DNA from: Dokdonia donghaensis DSW-1
Lineage (GTDB): Bacteria > Bacteroidota > Bacteroidia > Flavobacteriales > Flavobacteriaceae
DNA length: 64,000 nt
Assembly (NCBI RefSeq): GCF_001653755.1
Contig: NZ_CP015125.1
Span: 494,001 to 558,000 of the forward strand
Direction of reading: 5' to 3'
Shown piece by piece: positions 1 through 9,636 of the stretch; position 1 is the first letter of the stretch; each line of letters begins with the position of its first letter. The notes beneath the pieces are model-generated. The model worked only from the letters and a program-made list of their open reading frames with translations, was not told the origin of the DNA and made no database searches. Both the position numbers and the translations under genes were made by a program.

Positions 1-35
1 AAAGCTACCCACTATTAATGAATAGCTTTTTTTTT
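1..35 (+). terminator. Probable terminator of a gene left of the window
   Basis: AAAGCTA at 1-7 pairs with TAGCTTT at 23-29 across a 15-base loop, followed by an unbroken T run to base 35. It would end a rightward gene lying outside the window. The stem is short, so confidence is moderate. Confidence 0.5.
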
Positions 36-201
36 ACACATACACTTCAGTCCCTCAAATGAAATGTATACCCTAAAAATCTTAAAAAACACAAATTATC
101 GACCTATACTTTAGGTATAGTTTTTACCTAAACCACTGTCTTTTGTACAAAAACCCCACTTTTTTACAAAAAAAGTAACCATTACTAACAAGCCCCTTGA
201 T

Positions 202-1635
202 TTGAACAACCTACAACAAAAAATATCATTTATACTTCTTGTATTTATTTCCACCCTTGCTGCTCACTCCCAAAAAGTAGCAGATGACCTAACGGTAACT
301 TCATTTGAATTTATAAGAGACGTAGAAAATAAAATATCTAGTAGCACACTACTCAAAGAAGAGTTTAAGCCCATAGATGAAAAAGACCTAAACTGGGGAA
401 GCGAAAACGGATGGTACTGGTTTAAAATTACGCTAGATCTTAAAGAAAGTGAAGAGGGTGTTTACCACTTCAAAGTACCTTCTATACACATTAAAAGTTT
501 CTCTCTGTTTCAACACTCAAATGATTCTATAAAATACCTAGGCACTTCTGGAAATGACATTCATATTATAGAAAAACCAGAACTTGAGAGGCTTACCAGT
601 GTCCCTGCAAAATTTAACAAGGGAGAAAACACATTTTATATACAGACTTTTTTCTGGCACGAGGCTTACTTCCCTCTTACCGTTGTAGATAATATCACAT
701 ACCAGCGCAACAATATATCTACGCTTGCCTTTTCTGGTAGTTATTTTGGGTTTGCCCTTCTGGTAATCATCTTGAATCTATTTATGTATTTCACCTTTAA
801 TGAGAAGGTATATTTATATTATGTTTATTTTCTGTTTGCCACCTCTGCAAGCATCTTTTATGATGATGGCTTTTTCTCCTATTTCTTTCCGGGGATTATT
901 AAATATTATGACTTTATAGAGATGCTTTTACACTGGCTATGTGGTGTCACAGCTGCCTTATTCAGTTTTACATTTTTAAGAATAAACTCTGTAATGCCAC
1001 ACATAAAAAAGTGGTTTTATATCGCTCTATTTATAGCTGCAGGACTCTATATAGGGAGCTTGTTACTTGATAATTTCTATCTTTTTAGATCTGCTGGTTA
1101 TTTGATGTCTTCTCTACTTATAGGCTGCTGGTTATTATGCTGGTATATCGCTACAAAATACAGTTATGCCTATATACTTGTAATAGCATACCTTATACTA
1201 CTGTTTTCTTCCATAGGCCACTTTGCACTGCGAGTAACGGGGTATCAATTTATTGAGATTACTTCAAATCAAGTAAAATTTGGTGGTATTATAGAAATGC
1301 TCATTCTAGGCACAGCACTATTATATCGCTTTAAATTTATAAAAAGAGAAAACCACGACATACGTAACCAGCTAGAGCACTACGTAAGAGAGTTACAAAA
1401 TGTAGCCTCCTCAAAAGAGCAAACACTCCAAGAGAGTGTAGATCAAATAAGTACAAGTCACAATCTTTCTAAGCGCGAGACCGAAGTACTCTTAGAGCTA
1501 TCTAAAGGCTACACAAATAAACAAATAGGAGAAGCGTTACACATCTCTATAGCCACAGTAAAATTTCACACCAGTAATATTTATACAAAACTAGATGTGT
1601 CTAATAGGTCAGAAGTAATAGAGAAGGTAACCTAA
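202..1635 (+). CDS. 7TMR-DISM membrane sensor fused to a LuxR-type DNA-binding domain
   Basis: A 477-residue protein that appears to be a membrane-bound one-component transcription regulator. A signal peptide (about residues 1-24) is followed by an extracytoplasmic beta-rich domain of the 7TMR-DISM type (about 25-170), then about seven hydrophobic helices (about 175-385), a short helical linker, and a C-terminal LuxR/GerE helix-turn-helix (about 420-475; SKRETEVLLELSKGYTNKQI and IATVKFHTSNIYTKL). The start codon is TTG; I accept it because the signal peptide begins there and no ATG lies close enough downstream. In known 7TMR-DISM proteins the sensor is usually joined to kinase or cyclase modules, and carbohydrates or related ligands are suspected. 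The ligand and target genes here are unknown. It is transcribed alone and followed by a palindrome copy. Confidence 0.85.
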   Translation: MNNLQQKISFILLVFISTLAAHSQKVADDLTVTSFEFIRDVENKISSSTLLKEEFKPIDEKDLNWGSENGWYWFKITLDLKESEEGVYHFKVPSIHIKSFSLFQHSNDSIKYLGTSGNDIHIIEKPELERLTSVPAKFNKGENTFYIQTFFWHEAYFPLTVVDNITYQRNNISTLAFSGSYFGFALLVIILNLFMYFTFNEKVYLYYVYFLFATSASIFYDDGFFSYFFPGIIKYYDFIEMLLHWLCGVTAALFSFTFLRINSVMPHIKKWFYIALFIAAGLYIGSLLLDNFYLFRSAGYLMSSLLIGCWLLCWYIATKYSYAYILVIAYLILLFSSIGHFALRVTGYQFIEITSNQVKFGGIIEMLILGTALLYRFKFIKRENHDIRNQLEHYVRELQNVASSKEQTLQESVDQISTSHNLSKRETEVLLELSKGYTNKQIGEALHISIATVKFHTSNIYTKLDVSNRSEVIEKVT

Positions 1636-1641
1636 TATGTT

Positions 1642-1661
1642 TACGCTTTCGCGAAAGCGTA
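1642..1661. repeat. Palindrome copy 1, 20 bp, intergenic
   Basis: Perfect palindrome TACGCTTTCGCGAAAGCGTA, seven bases after the stop of the LuxR-type regulator and about 100 bases before radA. It has no adjacent T run, so it does not look like a terminator. Confidence 0.95.
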
Positions 1662-1766
1662 CTTACACCCTCTAAAACCTTACCCACCATCTTGTGTATA
1701 TCTTAGTGTCGCATCACCAGTATTACATCAAATGATTTCCTAATTTAGCCAAAAGCTTTTCTCTCA

Positions 1767-3137
1767 ATGGCCAAAATTAAAACCACCTTTTTCTGTCAAA
1801 ACTGCGGGACCCAATATGCCAAATGGCAGGGGCAATGCAACGCCTGTAAACAATGGAACACCATCGTAGAGGAAGTAGTACAAAAAGCCGACAAGAAAGA
1901 TTGGAAAAGCAGCACTACCAAAGTTTCAGGACTTACAAGAACAAGCAAGCCACTTAAAGTAGCAGATATCTCTACCGCCTCTGAAGCGCGTATGAATACA
2001 AAAAACGGCGAGCTTAACCGTGTGCTGGGAGGTGGGCTTGTACCAGGATCGCTTACACTCTTAGGTGGAGAACCAGGCATAGGGAAGAGTACACTGCTGT
2101 TACAAATAAGTCTTGCTCTACCTTATAAAACACTATATGTTTCTGGTGAAGAAAGCCAGCAACAAATAAAAATGCGGGCAGAGCGCATACATCCAGAAAG
2201 TGATCAATGCTATATTCTCACTGAGACAAAAACCCAAAACATCTTTAGACACGTAGAGGAGGTACAGCCAGATATCGTGATTATAGACTCCATACAAACA
2301 CTACACTCAGATCATATAGAGAGTACAGCAGGCAGTATTTCTCAAATACGAGAAACCACATCAGAGCTTATACGCTTTGCAAAAGAGACAGCAACGCCAG
2401 TGATTCTTATAGGTCACATCACAAAAGATGGTAATATAGCTGGCCCAAAGATACTGGAGCATATGGTAGATACCGTACTACAGTTTGAGGGAGATCGCAA
2501 CCACGTGTATCGCATACTTAGAGCACACAAAAACAGATTTGGGAGTACCAGCGAGCTTGGTATTTATGAGATGCAAGGCTCAGGCCTTAGGGAGGTAAGT
2601 AACCCTAGCGAGATACTCATATCAAAAAATGATGAGGAATTAAGCGGTACAGCCATTGCCACCACAATGGAAGGAATGCGCCCCCTTATGATAGAGATAC
2701 AAGCACTTGTGAGCACCGCAGTATATGGAACACCACAACGTAGCTCTACGGGCTATAATGTAAAGAGGCTCAATATGCTTCTAGCCGTACTTGAAAAACG
2801 AGCTGGGTTCAAACTAGGTGCAAAAGACGTGTTTCTTAACGTGACAGGAGGCATCTCTGTAGATGACCCTGCAATAGATCTTGCCGTGGTAGCAGCCGTA
2901 TTATCAAGTAATGTAGACATCCCTGTAGATAAAGCAATGTGCTTTGCTGCAGAGATTGGGCTAGCAGGCGAGGTAAGACCCGTAAACCGCATAGAACAAC
3001 GCATTCTTGAAGCAGAAAAGTTAGGCTTTACCAGTATTATTATTTCAAAATATTGCAAAATACCAGATAATGCGTATCGTATAAATGTGATAAAAGTGGC
3101 TAAGGTGCACGATGTAGTGAGACACTTATTTGGGTAA
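1767..3137 (+). CDS. radA: DNA repair protein RadA
   Basis: A 456-residue RecA-related ATPase that aids branch migration and processing of recombination intermediates. Visible in order: an N-terminal C4 zinc finger (C10, C13, C24, C27), a Walker A loop GGEPGIGKST near residue 100, the RadA-specific KNRFG motif near residue 255, and a C-terminal Lon-protease-like domain that in this family lacks proteolytic activity. Length is normal for RadA. It is monocistronic, with palindrome copies on both sides; the second begins on the base after the stop codon. Confidence 0.97.
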   Translation: MAKIKTTFFCQNCGTQYAKWQGQCNACKQWNTIVEEVVQKADKKDWKSSTTKVSGLTRTSKPLKVADISTASEARMNTKNGELNRVLGGGLVPGSLTLLGGEPGIGKSTLLLQISLALPYKTLYVSGEESQQQIKMRAERIHPESDQCYILTETKTQNIFRHVEEVQPDIVIIDSIQTLHSDHIESTAGSISQIRETTSELIRFAKETATPVILIGHITKDGNIAGPKILEHMVDTVLQFEGDRNHVYRILRAHKNRFGSTSELGIYEMQGSGLREVSNPSEILISKNDEELSGTAIATTMEGMRPLMIEIQALVSTAVYGTPQRSSTGYNVKRLNMLLAVLEKRAGFKLGAKDVFLNVTGGISVDDPAIDLAVVAAVLSSNVDIPVDKAMCFAAEIGLAGEVRPVNRIEQRILEAEKLGFTSIIISKYCKIPDNAYRINVIKVAKVHDVVRHLFG

Positions 3138-3159
3138 TTACGCTTTCGCGAAAGCGTAA
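3138..3159. repeat. Palindrome copy 2, 22 bp, intergenic
   Basis: The perfect dyad TTACGCTTTCGCGAAAGCGTAA abuts the radA stop codon and sits in the convergent radA/tas gap. Its right edge runs into the A tract of the tas terminator. Confidence 0.95.
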
Positions 3160-3183
3160 AAAAAACGCCACCCTAGGGTAGCG
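3158..3183 (-). terminator. Terminator of the aldo-keto reductase gene
   Basis: Read leftward, CGCTACCC pairs with GGGTGGCG (one U-G wobble) around a CTAG turn and is followed by an eight-base T run. It lies 26 bases past the end of the leftward reductase gene. Confidence 0.7.
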
Positions 3184-3208
3184 CTTCTTAATAATATGTA
3201 CAATAGAC

Positions 3209-4243
3209 TTATGGTGCAGGGTTTGGTATCACCTCGTGTACCTCATCTATAGCCTTAAGAACCTCTTCAGAAAGGGAAACAGATGCACTTCCTATGTTTT
3301 CTTTAAGTTGTTTCATACTGGTAGCTCCTATAATATTTGCCGTAACAAATGGCCTATCGTTTACAAAGGCAAGCGCCATTTGTGTAAGGCTTAAACCGTG
3401 ACTATCTGCAATTGCTTTATAACGTCTTGTAGCCTCAAATGAGTTATCATTATGATAACGACTGTAGTTAGGAAACAAAGTTACACGCGCATCTTCTGGA
3501 TAACCATCAAGGTATTTACCTGTAAGTTGTCCAAAACCAAGAGGTGAGTATGGTAGTAAGCCTATACCTTCTCTATGTAACACCTCTGTAAGACCTACCT
3601 CGTCTGTGCGATTAAGTAAGCTATATGGGTTTTGTACCGTTACGGCTCTAGGTGCTCCTTTACGAGCTTCTTCCATAAATCGCATTGTCCCAAACGGCCC
3701 TTCGTTTGATAGACCTATGTGCCTGATTTTACCCTGCTTTACATAGGTGTCGAGACTTTCTAAAATGGTTGCAATATTATCTTCCCACTGCTCGCTACTG
3801 TCGTGCTTGTATCCTCGTTGTCCAAAGTAGTTTGTATTGCGCTCAGGCCAGTGTAATTGATAAATATCTAGGTAATCTGTTTGTAGTCTTTTTAAACTCT
3901 TGTGTAAAGCATCTTCAAGAGCTTCTTTTGAAAAACCTAGGTTATCTCTTATAGGCTTAAAAGTAGGACTAGGACCCGTAATTTTTGATGCCAGCACAAT
4001 CTTATCACGATTCTTATTTTTTGCAAGCCAAGTCCCTATAATAGTCTCTGTAGACCCTTGATTTTCGGGTTTGAAAGGGACACTATACATCTCTGCAGTA
4101 TCAATGAAGTTTACTCCATTATCAAGCGCATAGCTCATTTGCTCGTGTCCTTCTGCCTCGGTATTTTGACGTCCCCACGTCATAGAGCCTAGACATATTT
4201 TTGATACTTCTATATCTGTATGCGGTATTTTATTGTATTGCAT
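3209..4243 (-). CDS. tas: NADPH-dependent aldo-keto reductase, Tas type
   Basis: A 344-residue (beta/alpha)8 oxidoreductase. The N-terminus MQYNKIPHTDIEVSKICLGS, the catalytic Asp/Tyr segment FIDTAEMYSVP, the LQTDYLDIYQLHWPERNTNY stretch and the NPYSLLNR motif follow E. coli Tas closely along the whole length, and the end (VIPNPAP) resembles Tas. The E. coli protein suppresses a tyrosine auxotrophy, but its physiological substrate is unclear, and the same holds here. It stands alone, convergent with radA and followed by its own terminator. Family assignment is strong; substrate is unknown. Confidence 0.9.
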   Translation of the reverse strand: MQYNKIPHTDIEVSKICLGSMTWGRQNTEAEGHEQMSYALDNGVNFIDTAEMYSVPFKPENQGSTETIIGTWLAKNKNRDKIVLASKITGPSPTFKPIRDNLGFSKEALEDALHKSLKRLQTDYLDIYQLHWPERNTNYFGQRGYKHDSSEQWEDNIATILESLDTYVKQGKIRHIGLSNEGPFGTMRFMEEARKGAPRAVTVQNPYSLLNRTDEVGLTEVLHREGIGLLPYSPLGFGQLTGKYLDGYPEDARVTLFPNYSRYHNDNSFEATRRYKAIADSHGLSLTQMALAFVNDRPFVTANIIGATSMKQLKENIGSASVSLSEEVLKAIDEVHEVIPNPAP

Positions 4244-4270
4244 TTGTTGTGTCTTAAAACTAGCTTACTA

Positions 4271-5251
4271 TTAATCTATCTCTTGTAACAAAGCCTTTAC
4301 CTCATCAAGTTTTGGTGTAAGGATTACTTCTATTCTTCTGTTTTTGGCTTTATTTTCTGGCGTGTCATTTTCGGCTACTGGAGCATATTCTCCTCTACCT
4401 GCTGCTGTAAGATTTTTGGGATCTATTCTTTTATTCTGGCGCAGTATGTTTACAATAGATGTTGCTCTCTTTGCACTAAGGTCCCAGTTACCCTGTAGGT
4501 TACCACTTCCTCCATAAGGCACATTATCTGTGTGTCCTTCTATAAGCACGGCAATCTCTGGGTTATCTGCAAGTACACTACCTAGTTGCTTTACTGCCTT
4601 TGTTCCATTTGTACCCACAGTCCAGCTACCTGAGTCAAAAAGCAGTTTGTTTTCAAGTGAGACATATACTTTCCCATCTCGTTGCTCTACAGTAAGGCCT
4701 TTACCTTCAAAATCTGTGAGCGCTTTAGATATCGCATCTTTAAGACCTCGCATTTTTGCATCTTTTGCCGCAATAAGACCTTCTAGCTCATCTACTCTCG
4801 CAGACCTATCTGCCAGATCTTTTTGTAATCGCTCTAGTCGCTTACGCTCTGCTTCAAGAGCTGCTGTTTTTTCGGCAAGGTCATTTTGTTTTGATTCTAG
4901 TTCTGCGAGCAGTTGTCTGTTCTTCTTTGAGTTTTCTGCTATTGAGGCACTGCTGTTAGTCTCTAGGGCATTATAGCTATCTTGTAATTGTGCAAGATTT
5001 GCCTTTGCAGCATCATATTCTCCACTTACCTCATTGTATTTATTAGATAGTGCATCAAGGTCTACTAGAGCAAGATCACGCTCTTCTTTAGTTTTTTCGA
5101 GAGCAGCTTTTGCTTCGGAGAGCTCCTTAGACATATTGCGGTTATCTTTTCTAAGGCGGCTATATTTTGCCTCAAGATCTTTAAACTTTTTTGCAGGTAC
5201 ACAAGATACTAGCGCACTCAAAGCCAGAAGGCATATCAGTATTTTTTTCAT
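4271..5251 (-). CDS. OmpA-family outer-membrane lipoprotein with coiled coil
   Basis: A 326-residue protein with a lipoprotein signal ending in LVSC (acylated Cys near residue 17), a long charged heptad-rich coiled coil (about 20-180) and a C-terminal OmpA peptidoglycan-binding domain (about 195-310). The OmpA signature is visible in IEGHTDNVPYGG, NWDLSAKRATSIVN and NRRIEVILTP; the Asp and Arg of this motif bind diaminopimelate in the family. It probably tethers the outer membrane to peptidoglycan, with the coil spanning the periplasm. It lies 38 bases beyond the exonuclease III gene on the same strand and could be co-transcribed. Confidence 0.9.
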   Translation of the reverse strand: MKKILICLLALSALVSCVPAKKFKDLEAKYSRLRKDNRNMSKELSEAKAALEKTKEERDLALVDLDALSNKYNEVSGEYDAAKANLAQLQDSYNALETNSSASIAENSKKNRQLLAELESKQNDLAEKTAALEAERKRLERLQKDLADRSARVDELEGLIAAKDAKMRGLKDAISKALTDFEGKGLTVEQRDGKVYVSLENKLLFDSGSWTVGTNGTKAVKQLGSVLADNPEIAVLIEGHTDNVPYGGSGNLQGNWDLSAKRATSIVNILRQNKRIDPKNLTAAGRGEYAPVAENDTPENKAKNRRIEVILTPKLDEVKALLQEID

Positions 5252-5289
5252 TTTATAACTTTATTTTTTTGTGTAAAATTTAGTGATCT

Positions 5290-6054
5290 TTATGATAAGT
5301 CAAGCTCTACCATATGAGGGCAGTGATCACTATGTTTTGCATCAGAGAGTATGATTGCCCGTGATATTTTATCTTTAAGAGGTTCACTCACCATATTATA
5401 ATCTATACGCCAGCCCTTATTGTTTGCCCTAGCATTTGCTCTATAACTCCACCAGGTATAGTTATCTGGTTCTTTATTAAGATGACGAAAAGAATCTACA
5501 AAACCGCTCTCCATAAAATTACCTATCCACTCGCGCTCTACAGGTAAAAATCCACTTACCTTCTTATTACGCACTGGGTCGTGTATATCTATAGCCTCGT
5601 GACAAATATTATAATCTCCACCTATCACAAGATTAGGTTTATCTTGCTTGAGCTCATTTACGTAATCTTGTAGTAAATCCATATACTCCAGCTTGTGCTC
5701 AAGACGGGCACTATTAGTACCAGAAGGCAGGTACATACTCATCACAGACACGTCATCAAAATCTACACGTATGTTGCGCCCCTCAAAATCCATAGAGGCG
5801 ATACCAGTACCATATTCTATATGCTTTGGTGTCTTTTTAGTAAGTACGGCTACTCCACTATATCCTTTCTTTTGCGCACTAAACCAGTAGTGCTCGTATC
5901 CCAGTTCTTCAAAAACGGCAACATCTACTTGATCTGGTGTAGCTTTAGTTTCTTGTAACAAGACCACATCTGGATCTGTTTGCTTAAGCCAGAGTGCAAA
6001 ATCTTTGCGCAAGGCAGCACGAATTCCGTTTACATTATAAGATACTATTTTCAT
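5290..6054 (-). CDS. xth: Exodeoxyribonuclease III (AP endonuclease)
   Basis: A 254-residue Mg-dependent nuclease of the ExoIII/APE1 fold that cleaves DNA 5' to abasic sites and degrades 3' ends in base excision repair. The start SYNVNGIRAALRK, the metal-binding Glu in LLQETKA (near residue 37), GGDYNICHEAIDIHDP (catalytic Asp/Asn) and the terminal SDHCPHMVEL (catalytic His) are all present. Length matches the family. It faces away from the large outer-membrane gene at 6173. Confidence 0.95.
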   Translation of the reverse strand: MKIVSYNVNGIRAALRKDFALWLKQTDPDVVLLQETKATPDQVDVAVFEELGYEHYWFSAQKKGYSGVAVLTKKTPKHIEYGTGIASMDFEGRNIRVDFDDVSVMSMYLPSGTNSARLEHKLEYMDLLQDYVNELKQDKPNLVIGGDYNICHEAIDIHDPVRNKKVSGFLPVEREWIGNFMESGFVDSFRHLNKEPDNYTWWSYRANARANNKGWRIDYNMVSEPLKDKISRAIILSDAKHSDHCPHMVELDLS

Positions 6055-6172
6055 ACGTTGCTTTATTAAAGTGCTAAGTTATAAATTAGGTTTTTTCACT
6101 CCTCTTAAAAACCTTATAAAGTTTACCTTTACGAGTAGGCACTATTAAGCCTAGTATGGAGTTTTACTATAA

Positions 6173-9100
6173 ATGCGGTTATTTTACGTCATCATATGTT
6201 TTCTATTTACCAGCACGCTACTGGCTCAACAAACTCGTACAGTAAAAGTTGCGACTAGAGATACTATTGTAATAGACTCTGTAAGTATTAATCCATCCCT
6301 TTTTAGTATAAAATCACTCACGGGTAAGACAGTAGACAGTTCTCTTTACACTATAGATTATGCTAAGAGTATTCTTTCGCTTAAAGCGAAAAAAACCACA
6401 CTCCCAGACAGTCTAGAGATTACATACAAACTGTATCCAGATTTTCTCACTCGCCGCTACTCAAAATTTGACAAAAGTCAAATCGTAGAAAGCACTGGCG
6501 CTCTAGATAAACTTGTAAGCCTTGGTGTTGATAAAAGAAAAAATAGCGCTCTGCCCTTCTCTGGTCTTAACGTGAGCGGAAGCATTTTAAGAGGAGTCGC
6601 CGTGGGTAATAGTCAAAACAGTACGCTCAACTCCGAACTAGATTTACAAATAAGTGGTAAGCTTAGTGAGAAAGTTACTTTACGCGCTTCTTTACAAGAT
6701 GCAAACATCCCAAGCCAGCAAGGAGGGTATTCTCAAAATCTGGACGAATTTGATCAAATATTTATTGAGCTCTTTTCAGACAATTGGAATATAAGAGCAG
6801 GAGATATAAATCTTCAAAACACAGATTCCTACTTTGGGCAGTTTACAAAAAAGATTCAGGGGCTCGCTTTGGGCGGCACTATAAATCATTCTGAAACAAA
6901 AAGCACAGACCTTTTTGGCTCCGGAGCGCTCGTGCGTGGAGTATTTACACAAAGTACATTTACGGGTCAAGAGGGTAATCAAGGACCTTATAAACTCACA
7001 GGGCCTAATGGCGAACTTTTTGTACTCGTGGTCTCTGGTAGCGAGACAGTTTATGTAAATGGCATCCCGCTGCAACGAGGAGAAAATGAAGATTATGTGA
7101 TAGATTACAATGCTGGAGAAATACGTTTTAACGCTACATATCCCATCACAAGTGAGATGCGTATTAATGTAGAGTATCAATTTTCTGAGCGTAGATATAC
7201 ACGTGTGCTAGCCTATGCGGGAGGAAGCTTTCGCGAAAGCGATAACCTAAAAATTGCTGCTCACGTATATTCTGAAAGTGACATAAAAAACCAACCTTTA
7301 CAACAAAACCTAACCACCGAACAAGTTGCCATTCTAGAAGCCGCAGGAGATAACACTGCCGAAATGGTAGCACCCAGCGCGGTACCCGACACCTTTGATA
7401 CTAATAAAATACTATACCGGCAGATTATAGTAAATGGTGTAGAGGTCTTTGAGTTTAGCACAGACCCAGATGAGTCCCTTTTTCAAGTGCGATTTACTAA
7501 TGTAGGTGTTAACCAGGGTGACTATGTTTTAAGTACTACAAACACATTACAACGCACCTTTGAGTACGTAGCTCCAGTAAATGGAGTGCCACAGGGGTCT
7601 TTTGCACCAGAAGTACAATTATTTTCACCCACGTTACTGCAACTAGGTGTTGTAAACGGTAGTTATACACCATCTGAGAAGACCATCATAAATTTTGAAG
7701 CTGCAGGGAGTAAAAATGACACTAACACATTTTCTACTCAAGATGATGGTGATAATAACGGCTATGCTTTACACCTTGATGTAAATCAACAGCTTATCAA
7801 AAAAGATAGCACAAGGCTTCTCAAAGCATTTGTAGATTGGGATTATATCCAAGAAGACTTTATAAATGTAGAGGGGCTTTATAATGTGGAGTTCAATCGT
7901 GATTGGAATTTGGAAAATTCGCTAGCAAATGCAAATGGACTCTTGCTAGGTACACAAAATTATAGCACAATAGGCCTTGACTATACAGATGTACAAAATG
8001 GCGCACTTACGTACACTTTTCAAAATCTACATTTTGATGGATACTATAACGGTTTGCGCCATCGTCTTTTAGGTAGATGGCAACTAGGAAGTCTAAAAAC
8101 TACCGCAAACGCAAGTCTCCTGTCTACAGAAGATTTACTGCTCAGTACGAACTTTACACGGGTGAATGCACGAACTATTTATGACTTAAAAAATGCCTGG
8201 GTAGGCGGCTCTCTGCAACTAGAAGATAACTTACGTATTGCAAAAAGTAATGACTCTATCACACCAAATAGCCAGCGCTTTAATGAGTATGCCCTCTACA
8301 CAGGTGTAGGAGACAGCACAAATATTTATGTAGAAGGAGGTTTTAAATACCGTACTAATGACAGCTTACGACTTAACAAAATAGAGCGTGTTAATACTTC
8401 AAAAACGTATTACCTAAAGTCACAGCTTCTTAAAAACGATAAAACAAACCTGTCCATCTTTGTAAACTACAGAAACCTCGTATACACAGACCAGCGAGAG
8501 AGTGAAAACTCACTTAACTCACGATTACTTTATGACCAGCGATTTGCAAATGATATCGTTAGGTTAAACACTGTTTATGAAACAAATAGTGGCACCCAAC
8601 CTCAACAAGAATTTACCTATATACAGGTAGATGAGGGACAAGGCACACACACCTGGAATGATTATAATGCTGATGGTGTGCAAGAGCTAGATGAGTTTGA
8701 GATTGCACAGTTTCAAGATGAGGCAGATTATGTACGAGTTTTATTACCCAATCAGGTTTTTGTAAGAACACATCAAAACAGGTTAAGCCAGCAACTCACA
8801 CTGCAGCCAGGCCAGTGGTCTGGACAGAAGGGTATTAAAAAATTCTTGTCACATTTTTATAACCAGACGAGTTATATACTTGACAAAAAGGTGTTGCGCC
8901 TTTCTAACGATTTTAGTCTGAACCCATTTAACGAAGATGAAAACGAGATAGGTGCCACCATAAACTTGAGAAACACGCTATTCTTTAACAGAGGTAAACA
9001 GCGGTATACCACCTCATATAGTTTTTTATCTAACACCTCAAAAACATTACTTTCTACCGGGTTGCAAGAAGGGAAATTACTCACACATCAACTTAACTTT

Positions 9101-9598
9101 TTACATAAGATTAAGGAGAGCTGGCTTTTTAATTTTAAAAGTAGCGTGGGAAGTACACAGAGTATCGCCGAAAATTTTGTTTCTCGTAACTTTGACATTG
9201 ATAATAGTGGCTTTAATCCTAAGGTGTCATACCTTTTTGGAAAGCAATCTAGGGTATCATTGTTTTATGAATTTCAAAACAAAGAAAACCAGAGCGAGGG
9301 ACAAGAAAGATTAGATCAGCAAAATCTTGGCATCTCATTTGCACTAGCAGATTTTGAAAAGATATCTGTTTCGGGTGAGATGAGATTTATAAATAATGAT
9401 TTTCGCGGAAGCGCATTTAGTCCGGTAGCCTATCAAATTTTAGAAGGACTACAGCCAGGATCAAATTTTACGTGGAATGTAATCGCACAAAAAAGAATTA
9501 CGAAGTTTTTAGATCTTAATGTCTCTTACTTTGGAAGAAAGAGTGAAGAAACTAGAACAATTCACACTGGTAACATACAGATAAAAGCGTTCTTCTAA
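6173..9598 (+). CDS. Large probable outer-membrane beta-barrel protein, function unknown
   Basis: A 1141-residue protein with a clear signal peptide ending near residue 18 (FTSTLLAQQ). The first ~120 residues look like a beta-sandwich. The rest is dominated by alternating polar/hydrophobic strands with frequent aromatic residues, typical of a large barrel, and the final residue is Phe (IQIKAFF), which suits BAM recognition. Near residue 830 there is an acidic insert, TWNDYNADGVQELDEFE, resembling an EF-hand-like calcium loop (DYNADGVQELDE). I recognise similar unnamed long proteins from other Bacteroidota but no established function. It is followed 38 bases later by a small lipoprotein gene and carries one palindrome copy read as SFRES. 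Confidence 0.75.
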   Translation: MRLFYVIICFLFTSTLLAQQTRTVKVATRDTIVIDSVSINPSLFSIKSLTGKTVDSSLYTIDYAKSILSLKAKKTTLPDSLEITYKLYPDFLTRRYSKFDKSQIVESTGALDKLVSLGVDKRKNSALPFSGLNVSGSILRGVAVGNSQNSTLNSELDLQISGKLSEKVTLRASLQDANIPSQQGGYSQNLDEFDQIFIELFSDNWNIRAGDINLQNTDSYFGQFTKKIQGLALGGTINHSETKSTDLFGSGALVRGVFTQSTFTGQEGNQGPYKLTGPNGELFVLVVSGSETVYVNGIPLQRGENEDYVIDYNAGEIRFNATYPITSEMRINVEYQFSERRYTRVLAYAGGSFRESDNLKIAAHVYSESDIKNQPLQQNLTTEQVAILEAAGDNTAEMVAPSAVPDTFDTNKILYRQIIVNGVEVFEFSTDPDESLFQVRFTNVGVNQGDYVLSTTNTLQRTFEYVAPVNGVPQGSFAPEVQLFSPTLLQLGVVNGSYTPSEKTIINFEAAGSKNDTNTFSTQDDGDNNGYALHLDVNQQLIKKDSTRLLKAFVDWDYIQEDFINVEGLYNVEFNRDWNLENSLANANGLLLGTQNYSTIGLDYTDVQNGALTYTFQNLHFDGYYNGLRHRLLGRWQLGSLKTTANASLLSTEDLLLSTNFTRVNARTIYDLKNAWVGGSLQLEDNLRIAKSNDSITPNSQRFNEYALYTGVGDSTNIYVEGGFKYRTNDSLRLNKIERVNTSKTYYLKSQLLKNDKTNLSIFVNYRNLVYTDQRESENSLNSRLLYDQRFANDIVRLNTVYETNSGTQPQQEFTYIQVDEGQGTHTWNDYNADGVQELDEFEIAQFQDEADYVRVLLPNQVFVRTHQNRLSQQLTLQPGQWSGQKGIKKFLSHFYNQTSYILDKKVLRLSNDFSLNPFNEDENEIGATINLRNTLFFNRGKQRYTTSYSFLSNTSKTLLSTGLQEGKLLTHQLNFLHKIKESWLFNFKSSVGSTQSIAENFVSRNFDIDNSGFNPKVSYLFGKQSRVSLFYEFQNKENQSEGQERLDQQNLGISFALADFEKISVSGEMRFINNDFRGSAFSPVAYQILEGLQPGSNFTWNVIAQKRITKFLDLNVSYFGRKSEETRTIHTGNIQIKAFF
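7227..7240. repeat. Palindrome copy 3, 14 bp, in a gene
   Basis: GCTTTCGCGAAAGC within the large outer-membrane protein gene, read in the FRES frame (GSFRESD, near residue 353). A one-mismatch cousin (TTTCGCGGAAGCG) lies near 9400 in the same gene. Confidence 0.95.
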
Positions 9599-9636
9599 TT
9601 TTTTACGATATTTAAAGCACTAAAAACAACCTATTT

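Noticed and set aside
3138..3159. Palindrome copy read as the radA terminator
   Set aside because: The stem is perfect and directly after the stop, but no T run follows on the plus strand, and identical copies lie inside genes, so termination cannot be its general role.
4530..4976. 148-codon Ser-rich frame opposite the OmpA lipoprotein gene
   Set aside because: Antisense shadow of the coiled-coil region; Ser-rich composition mirrors Glu/Ala codons on the real strand.
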